Assembly: GCF_001426485.1 (NCBI RefSeq)
Contig: NZ_LMET01000001.1
Span: 2,555,078-2,619,077, forward strand
Direction of reading: 5' to 3'
DNA from: Aeromicrobium sp. Root472D3
GTDB taxonomy: Bacteria > Actinomycetota > Actinomycetes > Propionibacteriales > Nocardioidaceae
Length of the DNA stretch: 64,000 bases
Below the pieces are notes generated by a model. That model made no database searches. It had not been told where the DNA came from and saw only the letters and a program-made list of their open reading frames with translations. Each line of letters begins with the position of its first letter. The first letter of the stretch is position 1. A program made the translations under genes and the position numbers. Positions 20,448 to 29,525 of this stretch are shown one piece after another.

Positions 20448-20542
20448 GCCGCCGACCGCGCGGGTGTCCGGGGTCGAAGGTCCCTGAACCGGCCGGTGCC
20501 CCGGCCCCTCGATCCCCGACCCCTCGATCCCCGGGCGACACC

Positions 20543-20554
20543 TACACTGTGGGG
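20543..20554 (+). promoter_or_regulatory. Leaderless promoter of the ABC transporter and ctaA operon
   Basis: TACACT is followed by 6 bases and GTG 20555. This argues against the in-frame GTG at 20549. Confidence 0.5.
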
Positions 20555-21505
20555 GTGTCAGAGCCGTCCGGAACGCCCGTCGTCGGCGAGGTGCCCGCGG
20601 TCGACGTCCGCGACCTCGCGATGCGCTACGGCGACGTCACCGCCGTCGACGGACTGACCCTGACGGTCGCCCCGCACACCGTCACCTCGATCCTCGGACC
20701 CAACGGCGCGGGCAAGACCACGACGATCGAGACGTGCGAGGGATTCCGCTCTCCCCACGCCGGCTCCGTCCGCGTGCTGGGCCTCGACCCCGTCGCCGAC
20801 GCGCACCTGCTGCGTCCGCGGGTCGGCGTCATGCTGCAGTCGGGCGGCGCGTGGTCGGGTGCCCGCTCGCGCGAGATGCTGCAGCACATCGCGTCGCTGC
20901 ACGCCCACCCGCTCGACGTCGACCTGCTGATCGAGCGCCTCGACATGGGCTCGTACGGCACGACGCCGTACCGCCGGCTGTCGGGCGGTCAGCAGCAGCG
21001 CCTGAGCCTCGCGATGGCGATCGTCGGACGTCCCGAGCTGCTGTTCCTCGACGAGCCCACCGCGGGCCTCGACCCCGCAGCACGCCGCTCGACGTGGGAG
21101 CTGATCGCCGAGCTGCGCTCCAGCGGCGTCACGATCGTGCTCACGACGCACTTCATGGACGAGGCCGAGGCGCTGTCCGACCAGGTGCACATCGTCGACG
21201 GCGGACGCGTCATCGCCTCGGGGACGCCCCAGATGCTCGCGGCGTCGGGATCGGAGAACACGGTCCGGTTCACGGCCAGCCCCGGGCTCGACGTCGTCGA
21301 CCTCATGCGGGCGCTCCCCCACGACACCAAGGTCGACGAGGTGACGCCGGGTGCCTACGTCGTCGCCGGCGCCGTCGACCCGCAGCTGCTCGCGACGCTC
21401 GCGACGTGGTGCGCCTCGCAGGGCGTGCTGACGGAGTCGCTGCTCGTCGAGCGCCAGACCCTCGAGGACCGGTTCCTCGAGCTCACCGGAAAGGCCCTGC
21501 GGTGA
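20555..21505 (+). CDS. ABC transporter ATP-binding protein
   Basis: This 316-residue ATPase belongs to the DrrA-like exporter class. Walker A (GPNGAGKTT) is at about residues 48-56, the signature LSGGQQQR is near 140, and LDEPTAGLDP follows. The C-terminal third, about 100 residues, is an extra domain common in this class. It is coupled to the permease gene by a GTGA overlap and lies upstream of ctaA. M. tuberculosis has a similar ABC-permease-CtaA block (Rv1458c-Rv1456c), from memory. Confidence 0.9.
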   Translation: MSEPSGTPVVGEVPAVDVRDLAMRYGDVTAVDGLTLTVAPHTVTSILGPNGAGKTTTIETCEGFRSPHAGSVRVLGLDPVADAHLLRPRVGVMLQSGGAWSGARSREMLQHIASLHAHPLDVDLLIERLDMGSYGTTPYRRLSGGQQQRLSLAMAIVGRPELLFLDEPTAGLDPAARRSTWELIAELRSSGVTIVLTTHFMDEAEALSDQVHIVDGGRVIASGTPQMLAASGSENTVRFTASPGLDVVDLMRALPHDTKVDEVTPGAYVVAGAVDPQLLATLATWCASQGVLTESLLVERQTLEDRFLELTGKALR

Positions 21506-22290
21506 GCCCCGCCCCCACGCGTCTCGACCTGTCACCGCGCCCCGGCGCCGCCCCCAGGGCCGCGATGCTGCGCGCGCAGACCGCCATGGAGCTGCGACTG
21601 CAGACCCGCAACGCCGAGCAGGTGCTGATCACGATGGTGATCCCGCTCGTCCTGCTGGTCCTCGGCTCGCAGGCGACCGCGGTCGTCGACCTCGGCCCCG
21701 GCCGCACGATCGACATCATCACCCCGGGCATCCTCGCGCTCGCCGTGCTGTCGACGTCGTTCACGTCGCTGGCGATCGCGACGGGCTTCGAGCGCCGCTA
21801 CGGCATCATCAAGCGCCTCGGCGCGTCCCCGTTGCCCCGCTGGGGGCTGATGTTCGGCAAGATCGGCGCCGTCGTGGCGATCGAGGTCGTCCAGCTCACG
21901 GTGCTGTCGTGCGTCGGGCTCGCGCTCGGCTGGCAGCCGCACGGTGGGTTCACGGCCGTCCTGCAGATGCTCGCGCTGATCGTGCTCGGCACCGCGGCCT
22001 TCGGCTCGCTCGGGCTGCTGATCGCCGGCACGCTGCGCGCCGAGGCGACGCTCGCCGTGGCCAACCTCGTCTACGTGCTGCTGCTCGTCGGCGGGGGTCT
22101 GCTCGTCCCGCTGAGCCGCTACCCCGAGGCCGCGCGGCACGTCCTCGAGCTGCTGCCCTCCGGCGCGCTCGGACAGGGCCTGCGCGACTCCTTCGCCGGC
22201 AACGGCCCCTCTGCCTTCGCCACCGTCGTCCTGCTGATCTGGACGGTGTGCGCCAGCCTTCTCGTGTCGAGGACGTTCAAATGGGAATGA
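21502..22290 (+). CDS. ABC-2 type permease
   Basis: This 262-residue membrane protein has six hydrophobic segments in the ABC-2 pattern. A long cytoplasmic N-terminus contains RAQTAMELRLQTRNAEQ, and the loop FERRYGIIKRLGASPLPRW follows the second helix. GTG 21502 overlaps the ATPase stop. Its placement beside heme A synthase suggests a role near the cytochrome oxidase pathway, but the substrate is unknown. Confidence 0.88.
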   Translation: MSPAPTRLDLSPRPGAAPRAAMLRAQTAMELRLQTRNAEQVLITMVIPLVLLVLGSQATAVVDLGPGRTIDIITPGILALAVLSTSFTSLAIATGFERRYGIIKRLGASPLPRWGLMFGKIGAVVAIEVVQLTVLSCVGLALGWQPHGGFTAVLQMLALIVLGTAAFGSLGLLIAGTLRAEATLAVANLVYVLLLVGGGLLVPLSRYPEAARHVLELLPSGALGQGLRDSFAGNGPSAFATVVLLIWTVCASLLVSRTFKWE

Positions 22291-23222
22291 CCACCACCGC
22301 CGGACGATCGTGGCTCGGGCTGCGCGAGCCCACCACCACGTCCGTCGAGCGATGGGCGTGGGCCGCGGTCGTCGCCAACACCGTCATCATCCTGACGGGC
22401 GGCCTCGTGCGCCTGACCGGGTCGGGGCTCGGCTGCCCCACGTGGCCCAAGTGCACCGACGAGTCGTTCACGCCGCACCGCGAGCTCGGCGTCCACGGCG
22501 TCATCGAGTTCGGCAACCGCATGCTGACGTACGTCCTGATCGCGGTCGTCGTGGCCACGTTCGTGGCCGTGTGGCGCTGGTCGGGGACGTCGCGACGCCT
22601 GCGCCGGCTGGCCGGGCTCATCGCGCTGGGCGTGCCGTTCCAGGGTGTCATCGGCGGCATCACGGTGCTGACCGACCTCAACCCGTGGATCGTGTCGCTG
22701 CACCTGCTGCTGTCGCTCCTGCTGGTCGCGGCGTCCGTCCTGCTGGTGGTGCGCGTGCGCGGCACGGCACCCGAGGCCGTGTCACCGCGCGCCCGGGGGC
22801 TCGTCGTCGCGACCTACGCCGTGCTGTGGGGCGTGGTCTACCTCGGCACCGTCGTGACCGGCAGCGGACCCCACGCCGGCGACGACGAGGCGCCGCGCAA
22901 CATGCTCGACCCCCAGGTCATGAGCCACGTGCACGCCGCCGCGGTCTACGTGCTCGTCGCGCTGACGATCGGCTGCTGCGTCATGCTGCGCGGCACGCCG
23001 GTCGCACGACTCGCCGTCGGCCTGCTCGTCGCCGAGCTCGCCCAGGGGACGCTCGGCTTCGTCCAGTACTTCACCGACCTGCCGATCGTCCTGGTCGCGA
23101 CGCACCTGGTCGGTGCGGCGGTGCTGGTGGCCGTCGCGACGCGCCTGGTCGTCGAGGTGGCCGCGGCACGCGTCCTGGTCGGGCAGCGCCCGGGCGCGCC
23201 GGAGGCGTCCGCCGTCCGTTGA
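22281..23222 (+). CDS. ctaA: Heme A synthase CtaA (COX15)
   Basis: CtaA oxidises heme O to heme A in the membrane. The 313-residue protein has eight hydrophobic segments. The conserved Cys pair is in GLGCPTWPKC, and the heme-ligand His residues are in HGVIEFGNR, SLHLLLS, SHVHAAAVY and ATHLVGAA. Starts at 22281 and 22287 are both possible. The second forms an ATGA overlap with the permease stop, while the first is better spaced from AGGA. Confidence 0.92.
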   Translation: MGMTTTAGRSWLGLREPTTTSVERWAWAAVVANTVIILTGGLVRLTGSGLGCPTWPKCTDESFTPHRELGVHGVIEFGNRMLTYVLIAVVVATFVAVWRWSGTSRRLRRLAGLIALGVPFQGVIGGITVLTDLNPWIVSLHLLLSLLLVAASVLLVVRVRGTAPEAVSPRARGLVVATYAVLWGVVYLGTVVTGSGPHAGDDEAPRNMLDPQVMSHVHAAAVYVLVALTIGCCVMLRGTPVARLAVGLLVAELAQGTLGFVQYFTDLPIVLVATHLVGAAVLVAVATRLVVEVAAARVLVGQRPGAPEASAVR

Positions 23223-23241
23223 CCTGAGACCCGGGTCACCC

Positions 23242-23253
23242 TACGGTGACCGG
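23242..23253 (+). promoter_or_regulatory. Leaderless promoter of the membrane protein gene
   Basis: TACGGT is followed by 6 bases and ATG 23254. Confidence 0.5.
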
Positions 23254-23955
23254 ATGTCCTCGACCTCGGTCACCGAGTCCTCCACGTCCTCCGACCACGG
23301 CACCGACCTGGTCCCCCTCGTGCTGGTGCACGTCGGGCTGCTGGTCGCCGGCGGGGTGTCGCTGTCGCTCGACCGCCCGGCCCAGGGATGGGGCGTGCTC
23401 GCGACGGTCGTGGCCTACGTCGCGGCGCTGCAGGTCGCCGCCCGACGCTCGGGGCGTCCCGACCTCGCCGCGCTCGCGGCGTTCCTGGTGCCCGTGTCGG
23501 TCTTCCAGGTGCTGCCCGACTGGGTGCTGTCGGGGCTCGTCGGCACGCTGCGGTTCCCCGACACCGGCGGCGTGCGGGTCGACGACGTCATCCCGCTCGC
23601 GATGGCCGGCATGTGGGTCGCCCCGCTGTTCGTGGCCGTCGCGCTGGCCGGGGGCCGCCCGGCCGTCGCCGCGGTGCTGTCGGCCGTCGTGTTCCTCGGC
23701 GCCGAGATCGCGGCCCCGACGCTCGGGCTGTGGGAGCCGACCGGCGACACGACGCGCTGGGGCGGGGTCGCGATCTACGTCGTCCCCGCCGAGGCCGCCC
23801 TGGGCTGGGCGACGGCGGTCGCGTTCCGCGCGACGCGGACGTCGTCCGTGCCCACCCGCGTCGGCGCGGCCCTCGCGGTGTCGACGTTCTACCTCGGGGC
23901 GCTCGTGCTCGCGTTCTTCCTGATCGACGTCGCGGGCTGGCGTCTCACGGCCTGA
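23254..23955 (+). CDS. Multi-pass membrane protein of unknown function
   Basis: This 233-residue protein has a Ser- and Thr-rich start of about 18 residues followed by six or seven hydrophobic segments. I see no catalytic motif and do not recognise the family. ATG 23254 is supported by the -10 spacing. The stop faces that of the DUF1330 gene inside a small palindrome (23950-23962). Confidence 0.6.
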   Translation: MSSTSVTESSTSSDHGTDLVPLVLVHVGLLVAGGVSLSLDRPAQGWGVLATVVAYVAALQVAARRSGRPDLAALAAFLVPVSVFQVLPDWVLSGLVGTLRFPDTGGVRVDDVIPLAMAGMWVAPLFVAVALAGGRPAVAAVLSAVVFLGAEIAAPTLGLWEPTGDTTRWGGVAIYVVPAEAALGWATAVAFRATRTSSVPTRVGAALAVSTFYLGALVLAFFLIDVAGWRLTA

Positions 23956-23956
23956 C

Positions 23957-24322
23957 TCAGGCGGGCCACGGGGTCGTCGCCTGGAGCACGGCGTCCGACA
24001 GCGCGGACGTGCGCAGCGCCGTGATGGTCTGGTACTCGGGATCGGCCACCATCGCGCTGAAGGCGCGGCGATCCGGGTACTCCACCAGCAGCACCGCGTC
24101 CCACTCGAAGCCGTCGGGCGCGACCAGCGCCGTCGAGGTGTCGCCGAGGTGGACGACCCGCGCGCCCACGCGGGCGAGGAACGGCTCGATCTCGCGCGCG
24201 TACTGCTCGTACGAGGGACGGCCGCCGTCGACGAAACGCAGCAGGTTGAGCATCACGACCGGACCGCCGGGGTCCTCGGCGAGGTAGCGCTTCAGGTCGG
24301 CGCCGGTGGGATCGACGGGCAT
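23957..24322 (-). CDS. DUF1330-like dimeric alpha-beta barrel protein
   Basis: This 121-residue protein begins MPVDPTGADLKRYLAED. It has the features of small ferredoxin-like dimeric barrel proteins: VVMLNLLRF near 24-32 and the segment FEWDAVLLVEYPDRRAFSAM. The family includes putative monooxygenases and has no fixed function. AGGAG lies 6 bases before ATG 24322. Confidence 0.72.
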   Translation of the reverse strand: MPVDPTGADLKRYLAEDPGGPVVMLNLLRFVDGGRPSYEQYAREIEPFLARVGARVVHLGDTSTALVAPDGFEWDAVLLVEYPDRRAFSAMVADPEYQTITALRTSALSDAVLQATTPWPA

Positions 24323-24355
24323 GGTGGCTCCTGAGGGGTCGGGTGGGGCTGATCC

Positions 24356-24368
24356 TAGACTGGCGCGC
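24356..24368 (+). promoter_or_regulatory. Leaderless promoter of the phosphatase gene
   Basis: TAGACT is followed by 7 bases and ATG 24369. Confidence 0.45.
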
Positions 24369-25157
24369 ATGCCTGACGCCTGGGACATCGACCCGACCCT
24401 GTCCGACGCCGACCTCGCCGTCCGACTGGTGACGGCGGCGGGCTCGCTCGCCGCCCGCATGCGGGCCGAGGGCCTGCGCACCGACCACAAGACGTCGGTC
24501 TCCGACGTCGTCACGGCCGCCGACCGTGCAGCCGAGGAGCTCGTGACGCAGACGCTGCGACGCGCCCGGCCCGACGACGGGATCCTCGGCGAGGAGGGAG
24601 CCGCGCACGACGGCACGAGCGGACGTCGCTGGGTCATCGACCCCGTCGACGGCACCTACAACTTCGTGTCGGGGCTCGCCTACTGGTGCAGCGCCCTGGC
24701 CCTGCAGGACGACGACGGTGCCGCGCTCGGCGCCGTCCACCAGCCCAGCAGCGGCGAGACGTGGGTCGGCGGACGCGGCCGGCCGACGACGCTCGACGGC
24801 GTCGCCCTGCCGCGACTGGCCGACCGCCCGCTCGCCGAGTGCAGCATGGCGACCTACATCCACCCCACGACGCTCAACGACCCCGACGTCCTGCAGACGT
24901 GGCAGGCCCTCGTCGCCGGGGTCGCGACGCCCCGCGTGCTCGGCTCGGGCTCGATGGACCTGTCGAACGTCGCGACCGGGCGCGTGGGCGTCTGGGCCCA
25001 GCACTCGACCGAGCCGTGGGACTGGCTGCCCGGCCAGGCGCTGGTCGAGGCGGCCGGCGGACGCACCGCGGTCGTCCACCACCGCGGCCACCGCTGGCAC
25101 CTCGCCGGCAACGCCCGGGCCCTGGACGAGCTGCTGGAGCGCCTGCGGGCGTCGTGA
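24369..25157 (+). CDS. Inositol monophosphatase family phosphatase
   Basis: This 262-residue enzyme has the magnesium-binding motifs of the family: E75-E76, DPVDGTYNF at 91-99 and a C-terminal WDWLPG near 218. Substrates in this family include inositol phosphate, histidinol phosphate and fructose bisphosphate. The sequence alone does not decide between them, and no histidine biosynthesis gene is adjacent. Confidence 0.88.
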   Translation: MPDAWDIDPTLSDADLAVRLVTAAGSLAARMRAEGLRTDHKTSVSDVVTAADRAAEELVTQTLRRARPDDGILGEEGAAHDGTSGRRWVIDPVDGTYNFVSGLAYWCSALALQDDDGAALGAVHQPSSGETWVGGRGRPTTLDGVALPRLADRPLAECSMATYIHPTTLNDPDVLQTWQALVAGVATPRVLGSGSMDLSNVATGRVGVWAQHSTEPWDWLPGQALVEAAGGRTAVVHHRGHRWHLAGNARALDELLERLRAS

Positions 25158-25158
25158 C

Positions 25159-25179
25159 CCGCCGCCGTGCCGGCGGCGG
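25159..25179. terminator. Hairpin between convergent genes
   Basis: A perfect 9-bp stem (CCGCCGCCG/CGGCGGCGG) with a 3-base loop lies between the phosphatase stop and the ctaB stop. It can act in both directions. Confidence 0.6.
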
Positions 25180-25182
25180 CGG

Positions 25183-26121
25183 TCAGCGCAGGAAGGGGTC
25201 GACCGCGGCGGCCACGAACAGCAGGGCCAGGTAGGCGTTGCTGTAGTGGAACAGGCGCATGGGCTTGAGCACCGCGAGCTCCTCGGTGTCCTGCGCGCGC
25301 GACTTCAGGTCGTACGCCTCGCTGAGGAACACGATGCCCAGCACGATCGCGACGGCCGGGTAGAACCAGCCCGTCGGCGTCAGCGGCCACAGCAGCAGCG
25401 ACGTGCCGACCATGACCCACGTGTAGGCGACGATCTGGCGCGCGACCTCGGCCGAGCCCACGACCGACGGGAGCATCGGGACGCTCGCTGCGGCGTAGTC
25501 CTCGCGGTAGCGCATCGCGAGAGACCAGAAGTGCGGCGGCGTCCAGAAGAACACGACGAGGAACAGGATGAACGGCGCGATGGCCAGCTCGCCGGTGACG
25601 GCGGTCCAGCCGATCATCGCCGGGAAGCAGCCGGCCGCCCCGCCCCACACGATGTTCTGCGTCGTGCGGCGCTTGAGGATCATCGTGTAGCCGATGACGT
25701 AGAAGACGTTGGCGACCAGGGCCAGACCCGCCGAGAGCCAGTTGACCCAGACGCCCAGAACGGCGGTCGAGACGACCCCCAGGACCAGGCCGAACACCAG
25801 GGCGTTGCGCGTCGGGATCTGGTGGCGGGCCAGCGGACGGCGCGAGGTGCGACGCATCAGCTGGTCGATGTCGGCGTCGACGACGCAGTTGAGCGCGTTG
25901 GCGCTGCCGGCCGACAGCGCGCCACCCACGAACGTCGCGATGACGAGCCAGAACGGCGGCACGCCCTGCTGCGCGAGGAACATGACCGGGACCGTCGTCA
26001 GGAGCAGCAGCTCGATGATGCGGGGCTTGGTCAGGGCGACGTACGACTTGACGACATCGGTGAACGACGGGGAAGTGGGTACGTCGCTCTGGCTGGCGGT
26101 GTTCACATCCATGGCGGTCAC
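25183..26121 (-). CDS. ctaB: Heme O synthase CtaB (protoheme IX farnesyltransferase)
   Basis: CtaB adds a farnesyl chain to heme B, giving heme O for CtaA. It is a UbiA-family enzyme with about nine membrane helices. The first Asp-rich motif is in [19 protein letters not shown], and the second region is SEAYDLKSR. Start choice is uncertain: GTG 26121 sits 7 bases after TAGACT, while ATG 26127 and ATG 26112 are in frame and lack a clear ribosome-binding site. It is divergent from tkt. Confidence 0.92.
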   Translation of the reverse strand: MTAMDVNTASQSDVPTSPSFTDVVKSYVALTKPRIIELLLLTTVPVMFLAQQGVPPFWLVIATFVGGALSAGSANALNCVVDADIDQLMRRTSRRPLARHQIPTRNALVFGLVLGVVSTAVLGVWVNWLSAGLALVANVFYVIGYTMILKRRTTQNIVWGGAAGCFPAMIGWTAVTGELAIAPFILFLVVFFWTPPHFWSLAMRYREDYAAASVPMLPSVVGSAEVARQIVAYTWVMVGTSLLLWPLTPTGWFYPAVAIVLGIVFLSEAYDLKSRAQDTEELAVLKPMRLFHYSNAYLALLFVAAAVDPFLR

Positions 26122-26134
26122 GTGCATCAGTCTA
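26122..26134 (-). promoter_or_regulatory. Likely leaderless promoter of ctaB
   Basis: On the minus strand TAGACT is followed by 7 bases and GTG 26121. If correct, the upstream in-frame ATG 26127 would not be in the transcript. Confidence 0.4.
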
Positions 26135-26214
26135 AGCGACGCGAGTAGGCTCGGCGTGACGGCCTTCGACGCCAGTCATCCCCTACGCTCGTACGACGAT
26201 CAGGAGCCACCGCT

Positions 26215-28389
26215 GTGACGTCCGGAACCCCCTCCCTGGAGTGGACAGACCTCGACAAGAAGGCCGTGGACACCGTTCGTCTGCTGGCCGCCGACGCCGT
26301 GCAGAAGGTCGGCAACGGCCACCCCGGCACCGCGATCAGCCTGGCCCCCGTGGCCTACCTGCACTACCAGAAGCTGATGCGCCACGACCCCACCGATCCG
26401 CACTGGGCCGGCCGTGACCGGTTCGTGCTGTCGTGCGGGCACTCGAGCCTGACGCAGTACATCCAGCTGTACCTCGCCGGCTACCCCATGACGCTCGACG
26501 ACCTCAAGAGCCTGCGCACGTGGGGCAGCCAGACGCCAGGTCACCCCGAGTACCGCCACACCCCCGGTGTCGAGGTGACGACCGGTCCCCTGGGCCAGGG
26601 CGTGGCCAACGCCGTCGGTCTCGCGATGGCCGCCCGCCGCGAGCGGGGCCTGCTCGACGCGTCGGCCGCGGCCGGCGAGAGCCCCTTCGACCACCGCGTC
26701 TACGTCATCGCGTCCGATGGCGACCTGCAGGAGGGCGTCTCGGCCGAGGCCTCCTCGCTCGCCGGCACGCAGCAGCTCGGCAACCTGACGCTGCTGTGGG
26801 ACGACAACCGCATCTCGATCGAGGACGACACCAACATCGCCTTCACCGAGGACGTCGCGGCGCGCTACGCGGCCTACGGCTGGCACGTCCAGACCGTCGA
26901 CTGGACCAACGGCGGCACCGAGTACGTCGAGGACGTCCAGGCCCTCTGGGACGCCTACCAGGCCGCCGAGGCCGTCACCGACCGTCCGAGCTTCATCCAG
27001 CTGCGCACGATCATCGCGTGGCCCACCCCGACCGCCCAGGGAACCGGCGGATCGCACGGATCGGCGCTCGGCGACGACGAGATCAAGGCGACCAAGGAGC
27101 TGCTCGGCTTCGACCCCGAGAAGACGTTCGTGGTCGACGACGACGTCATCGAGCACACGCACGCCGTCCGTGACCGCGCCGCCACCGCGCGCGCGTCGTG
27201 GGAGAAGACGTTCGAGGCGTGGACGTCGGCCAACCCCGAGGGCGCGGCCCTGCTCGAGCGCCTCAAGAACCGCGAGCTCCCCGAGGGCTGGGACGCCGAC
27301 CTGCCGGTCTACGAGGCCGACGCCAAGGGCGTCGCGACCCGTGTCGCCTCGGGCGAGTTCCTGTCCGCGGCCGTCGCGGGCCTGCCCGAGCTGTGGGGCG
27401 GTTCGGCCGACCTCGCCGGCTCCAACAACACGACGCCCAAGGGCGAGCCGTCGTTCCTGCCGCCCGAGCGGTCGTCGGCCAAGTTCCAGGGCGACTGGTA
27501 CGGACGGGTGCTGCACTTCGGCATCCGCGAGCACGCCATGGGCGCGATCATGAACGGCATCGTCCAGCACGGCCTCACGCGGCCCTACGGCGGCACGTTC
27601 CTCGTGTTCAGCGACTACATGCGCCCGTCGGTCCGCCTGGCGGCCCTGCAGGAGCTGCCGGTCACGTACGTCTGGACGCACGACTCGATCGGCCTCGGCG
27701 AGGACGGTCCGACCCACCAGCCGATCGAGCACCTCGCGGCCCTGCGGGCCATCCCGGGCCTCGACGTCGTCCGCCCGGCCGACGCCAACGAGACCATCGA
27801 GGCGTGGCGCGCGATCCTCAACACCACCGACCGTCCCGCGGCGCTGGCGCTCAGCCGGCAGAACCTGCCGACGTTCCCGCGCGGCACCGACGGCTACGCC
27901 GAGGCGTCGCTGACGGCCAAGGGCGCGTACACGCTGCTCGACGCCGACGGCACGCCCGACGTCATCCTGTTCGGCACCGGCTCGGAGGTGCAGATCGCGG
28001 TCAAGGCCCGTGAGCTGCTGGCGGCCGAGGGCATCTCCGCCCGCGTCGTGTCGATGCCGAGCCGCGAGTGGTTCGAGCAGCAGGACTCGGCGTACCGCGA
28101 CGAGGTCATCCCGCCGTCGCTGCGAGCCCGCGTCTCGGTCGAGGCCGGCATCTCGCTCGGCTGGCGCGACGTGGTCGGCGACGCCGGCCGCACCGTCAGC
28201 ATCGAGCACTACGGCGCCTCGGCCGACTACCAGACGCTGTACGACAAGTTCGGCATCACCGCCGAGGCCGTCGTCGCAGCCGCCAAGGACTCGATCGCCG
28301 CAGCGTCGGGCGAGCCCACCGCACCGTTCCACTCCCGGCCGTCAGGACCTGTCGGCCCGGGTGACAACGCGGACGCCGCGTCGCACTGA
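26215..28389 (+). CDS. tkt: Transketolase
   Basis: Transketolase moves two-carbon units in the pentose phosphate pathway using thiamine diphosphate. The 724-residue protein has GNGHPGTA near residue 33, the cofactor motif starting SDGDLQEG near 164, and the pyrimidine-domain region [14 protein letters not shown] tail of about 25 residues rich in Pro, Gly and Ala extends past the usual end. GTG 26215 has AGGAG 8 bases upstream. It is the first gene of the tkt-tal-pgi-zwf-opcA-pgl run. Confidence 0.96.
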   Translation: MTSGTPSLEWTDLDKKAVDTVRLLAADAVQKVGNGHPGTAISLAPVAYLHYQKLMRHDPTDPHWAGRDRFVLSCGHSSLTQYIQLYLAGYPMTLDDLKSLRTWGSQTPGHPEYRHTPGVEVTTGPLGQGVANAVGLAMAARRERGLLDASAAAGESPFDHRVYVIASDGDLQEGVSAEASSLAGTQQLGNLTLLWDDNRISIEDDTNIAFTEDVAARYAAYGWHVQTVDWTNGGTEYVEDVQALWDAYQAAEAVTDRPSFIQLRTIIAWPTPTAQGTGGSHGSALGDDEIKATKELLGFDPEKTFVVDDDVIEHTHAVRDRAATARASWEKTFEAWTSANPEGAALLERLKNRELPEGWDADLPVYEADAKGVATRVASGEFLSAAVAGLPELWGGSADLAGSNNTTPKGEPSFLPPERSSAKFQGDWYGRVLHFGIREHAMGAIMNGIVQHGLTRPYGGTFLVFSDYMRPSVRLAALQELPVTYVWTHDSIGLGEDGPTHQPIEHLAALRAIPGLDVVRPADANETIEAWRAILNTTDRPAALALSRQNLPTFPRGTDGYAEASLTAKGAYTLLDADGTPDVILFGTGSEVQIAVKARELLAAEGISARVVSMPSREWFEQQDSAYRDEVIPPSLRARVSVEAGISLGWRDVVGDAGRTVSIEHYGASADYQTLYDKFGITAEAVVAAAKDSIAAASGEPTAPFHSRPSGPVGPGDNADAASH

Positions 28390-28432
28390 CGCCCCGTCCG
28401 TCCCGCATGACCTCTCATACCAAGGAGCACTC

Positions 28433-29521
28433 ATGAACGATCGCCTCAAGGCCCTGGCTGACGCCGGGGTGTCCATCTGGCTCGACGACCTGTCCCGCGA
28501 GCGCATCGAGTCCGGCAACCTCGCCGAGCTCGTCGCCGACAAGGGCGTCGTCGGCGTCACGACCAACCCCTCGATCTTCGCCTCGGCGCTGTCGAAGGGC
28601 GAGAAGTACGAGCCGCAGGTCAAGGAGCTCAAGGCGTCCGGCGCCGACGTCGACACGACGGTCTTCGAGCTGACGACCACCGACGTCCAGAACGGCTGCG
28701 ACATCCTGCTGCCCGTGTTCGAGAAGTCCGGGGGCGCCGACGGCCGCGTGTCGATCGAGGTCGACCCCGGCAAGGCCCGCGACACCGAGGGCACGATCGA
28801 GCTCGCGCACCGGCTGTGGGAGCGCGTCAGCCGGCCCAACCTGCTGATCAAGATCCCCGCCACCCTCGAGGGCCTGCCGGCCATCACGGCCGTCATCGCC
28901 GAGGGCATCAGCGTCAACGTCACGCTGATCTTCTCGCTCGAGCGCTACCGCGGTGTCATGGACGCCTACATCGAGGGCCTGGAGCAGGCCGACGCCGCCG
29001 GCCGCGACCTGTCCGAGATCCACTCGGTCGCGTCGTTCTTCGTCAGCCGCGTCGACACCGAGGTCGACAAGCGTCTCGGCGAGGGCCACGCGCTGCGGGG
29101 CACCGCCGCGCTCGCGAACGCCCGCCTGGCGTACGAGGCCTACGAGGACGTCTTCGGCTCCGACCGCTTCACGGCGCTCGAGGCCAAGGGCGCCAACGCG
29201 CAGCGTCCGCTCTGGGCGTCGACCGGCGTCAAGGACCCGAACCTGCCCGACACGCTCTACGTGACCGAGCTCGTCGCACCCAACACCGTCAACACGATGC
29301 CCGAGAAGACCCTCGAGGCCGTCGCCGACCACGGTGATATCCTCGGCGACCGCGTGCACGGCACCTACGAGGAGTCGCGCGACGCCATCGCGGCGCTCGA
29401 GCGCGAGGGCATCTCGTACGACGAGGTCGTCAAGCAGCTCGAGGACGAGGGGCTCGAGAAGTTCGACGCCTCGTGGAGCGAGCTGCTCGAGACGGTCTCC
29501 GCCGAGCTCGACAAGGCCTGA
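28433..29521 (+). CDS. tal: Transaldolase
   Basis: Transaldolase transfers a three-carbon unit between sugar phosphates through a Schiff base. The catalytic lysine is K140 in NLLIKIPAT, and [11 protein letters not shown] lies at 43-53. The 362-residue length is that of the larger actinobacterial type. AAGGAG lies 6 bases before ATG 28433. A 43-base gap separates it from tkt. Confidence 0.96.
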   Translation: MNDRLKALADAGVSIWLDDLSRERIESGNLAELVADKGVVGVTTNPSIFASALSKGEKYEPQVKELKASGADVDTTVFELTTTDVQNGCDILLPVFEKSGGADGRVSIEVDPGKARDTEGTIELAHRLWERVSRPNLLIKIPATLEGLPAITAVIAEGISVNVTLIFSLERYRGVMDAYIEGLEQADAAGRDLSEIHSVASFFVSRVDTEVDKRLGEGHALRGTAALANARLAYEAYEDVFGSDRFTALEAKGANAQRPLWASTGVKDPNLPDTLYVTELVAPNTVNTMPEKTLEAVADHGDILGDRVHGTYEESRDAIAALEREGISYDEVVKQLEDEGLEKFDASWSELLETVSAELDKA

Positions 29522-29525
29522 TCCC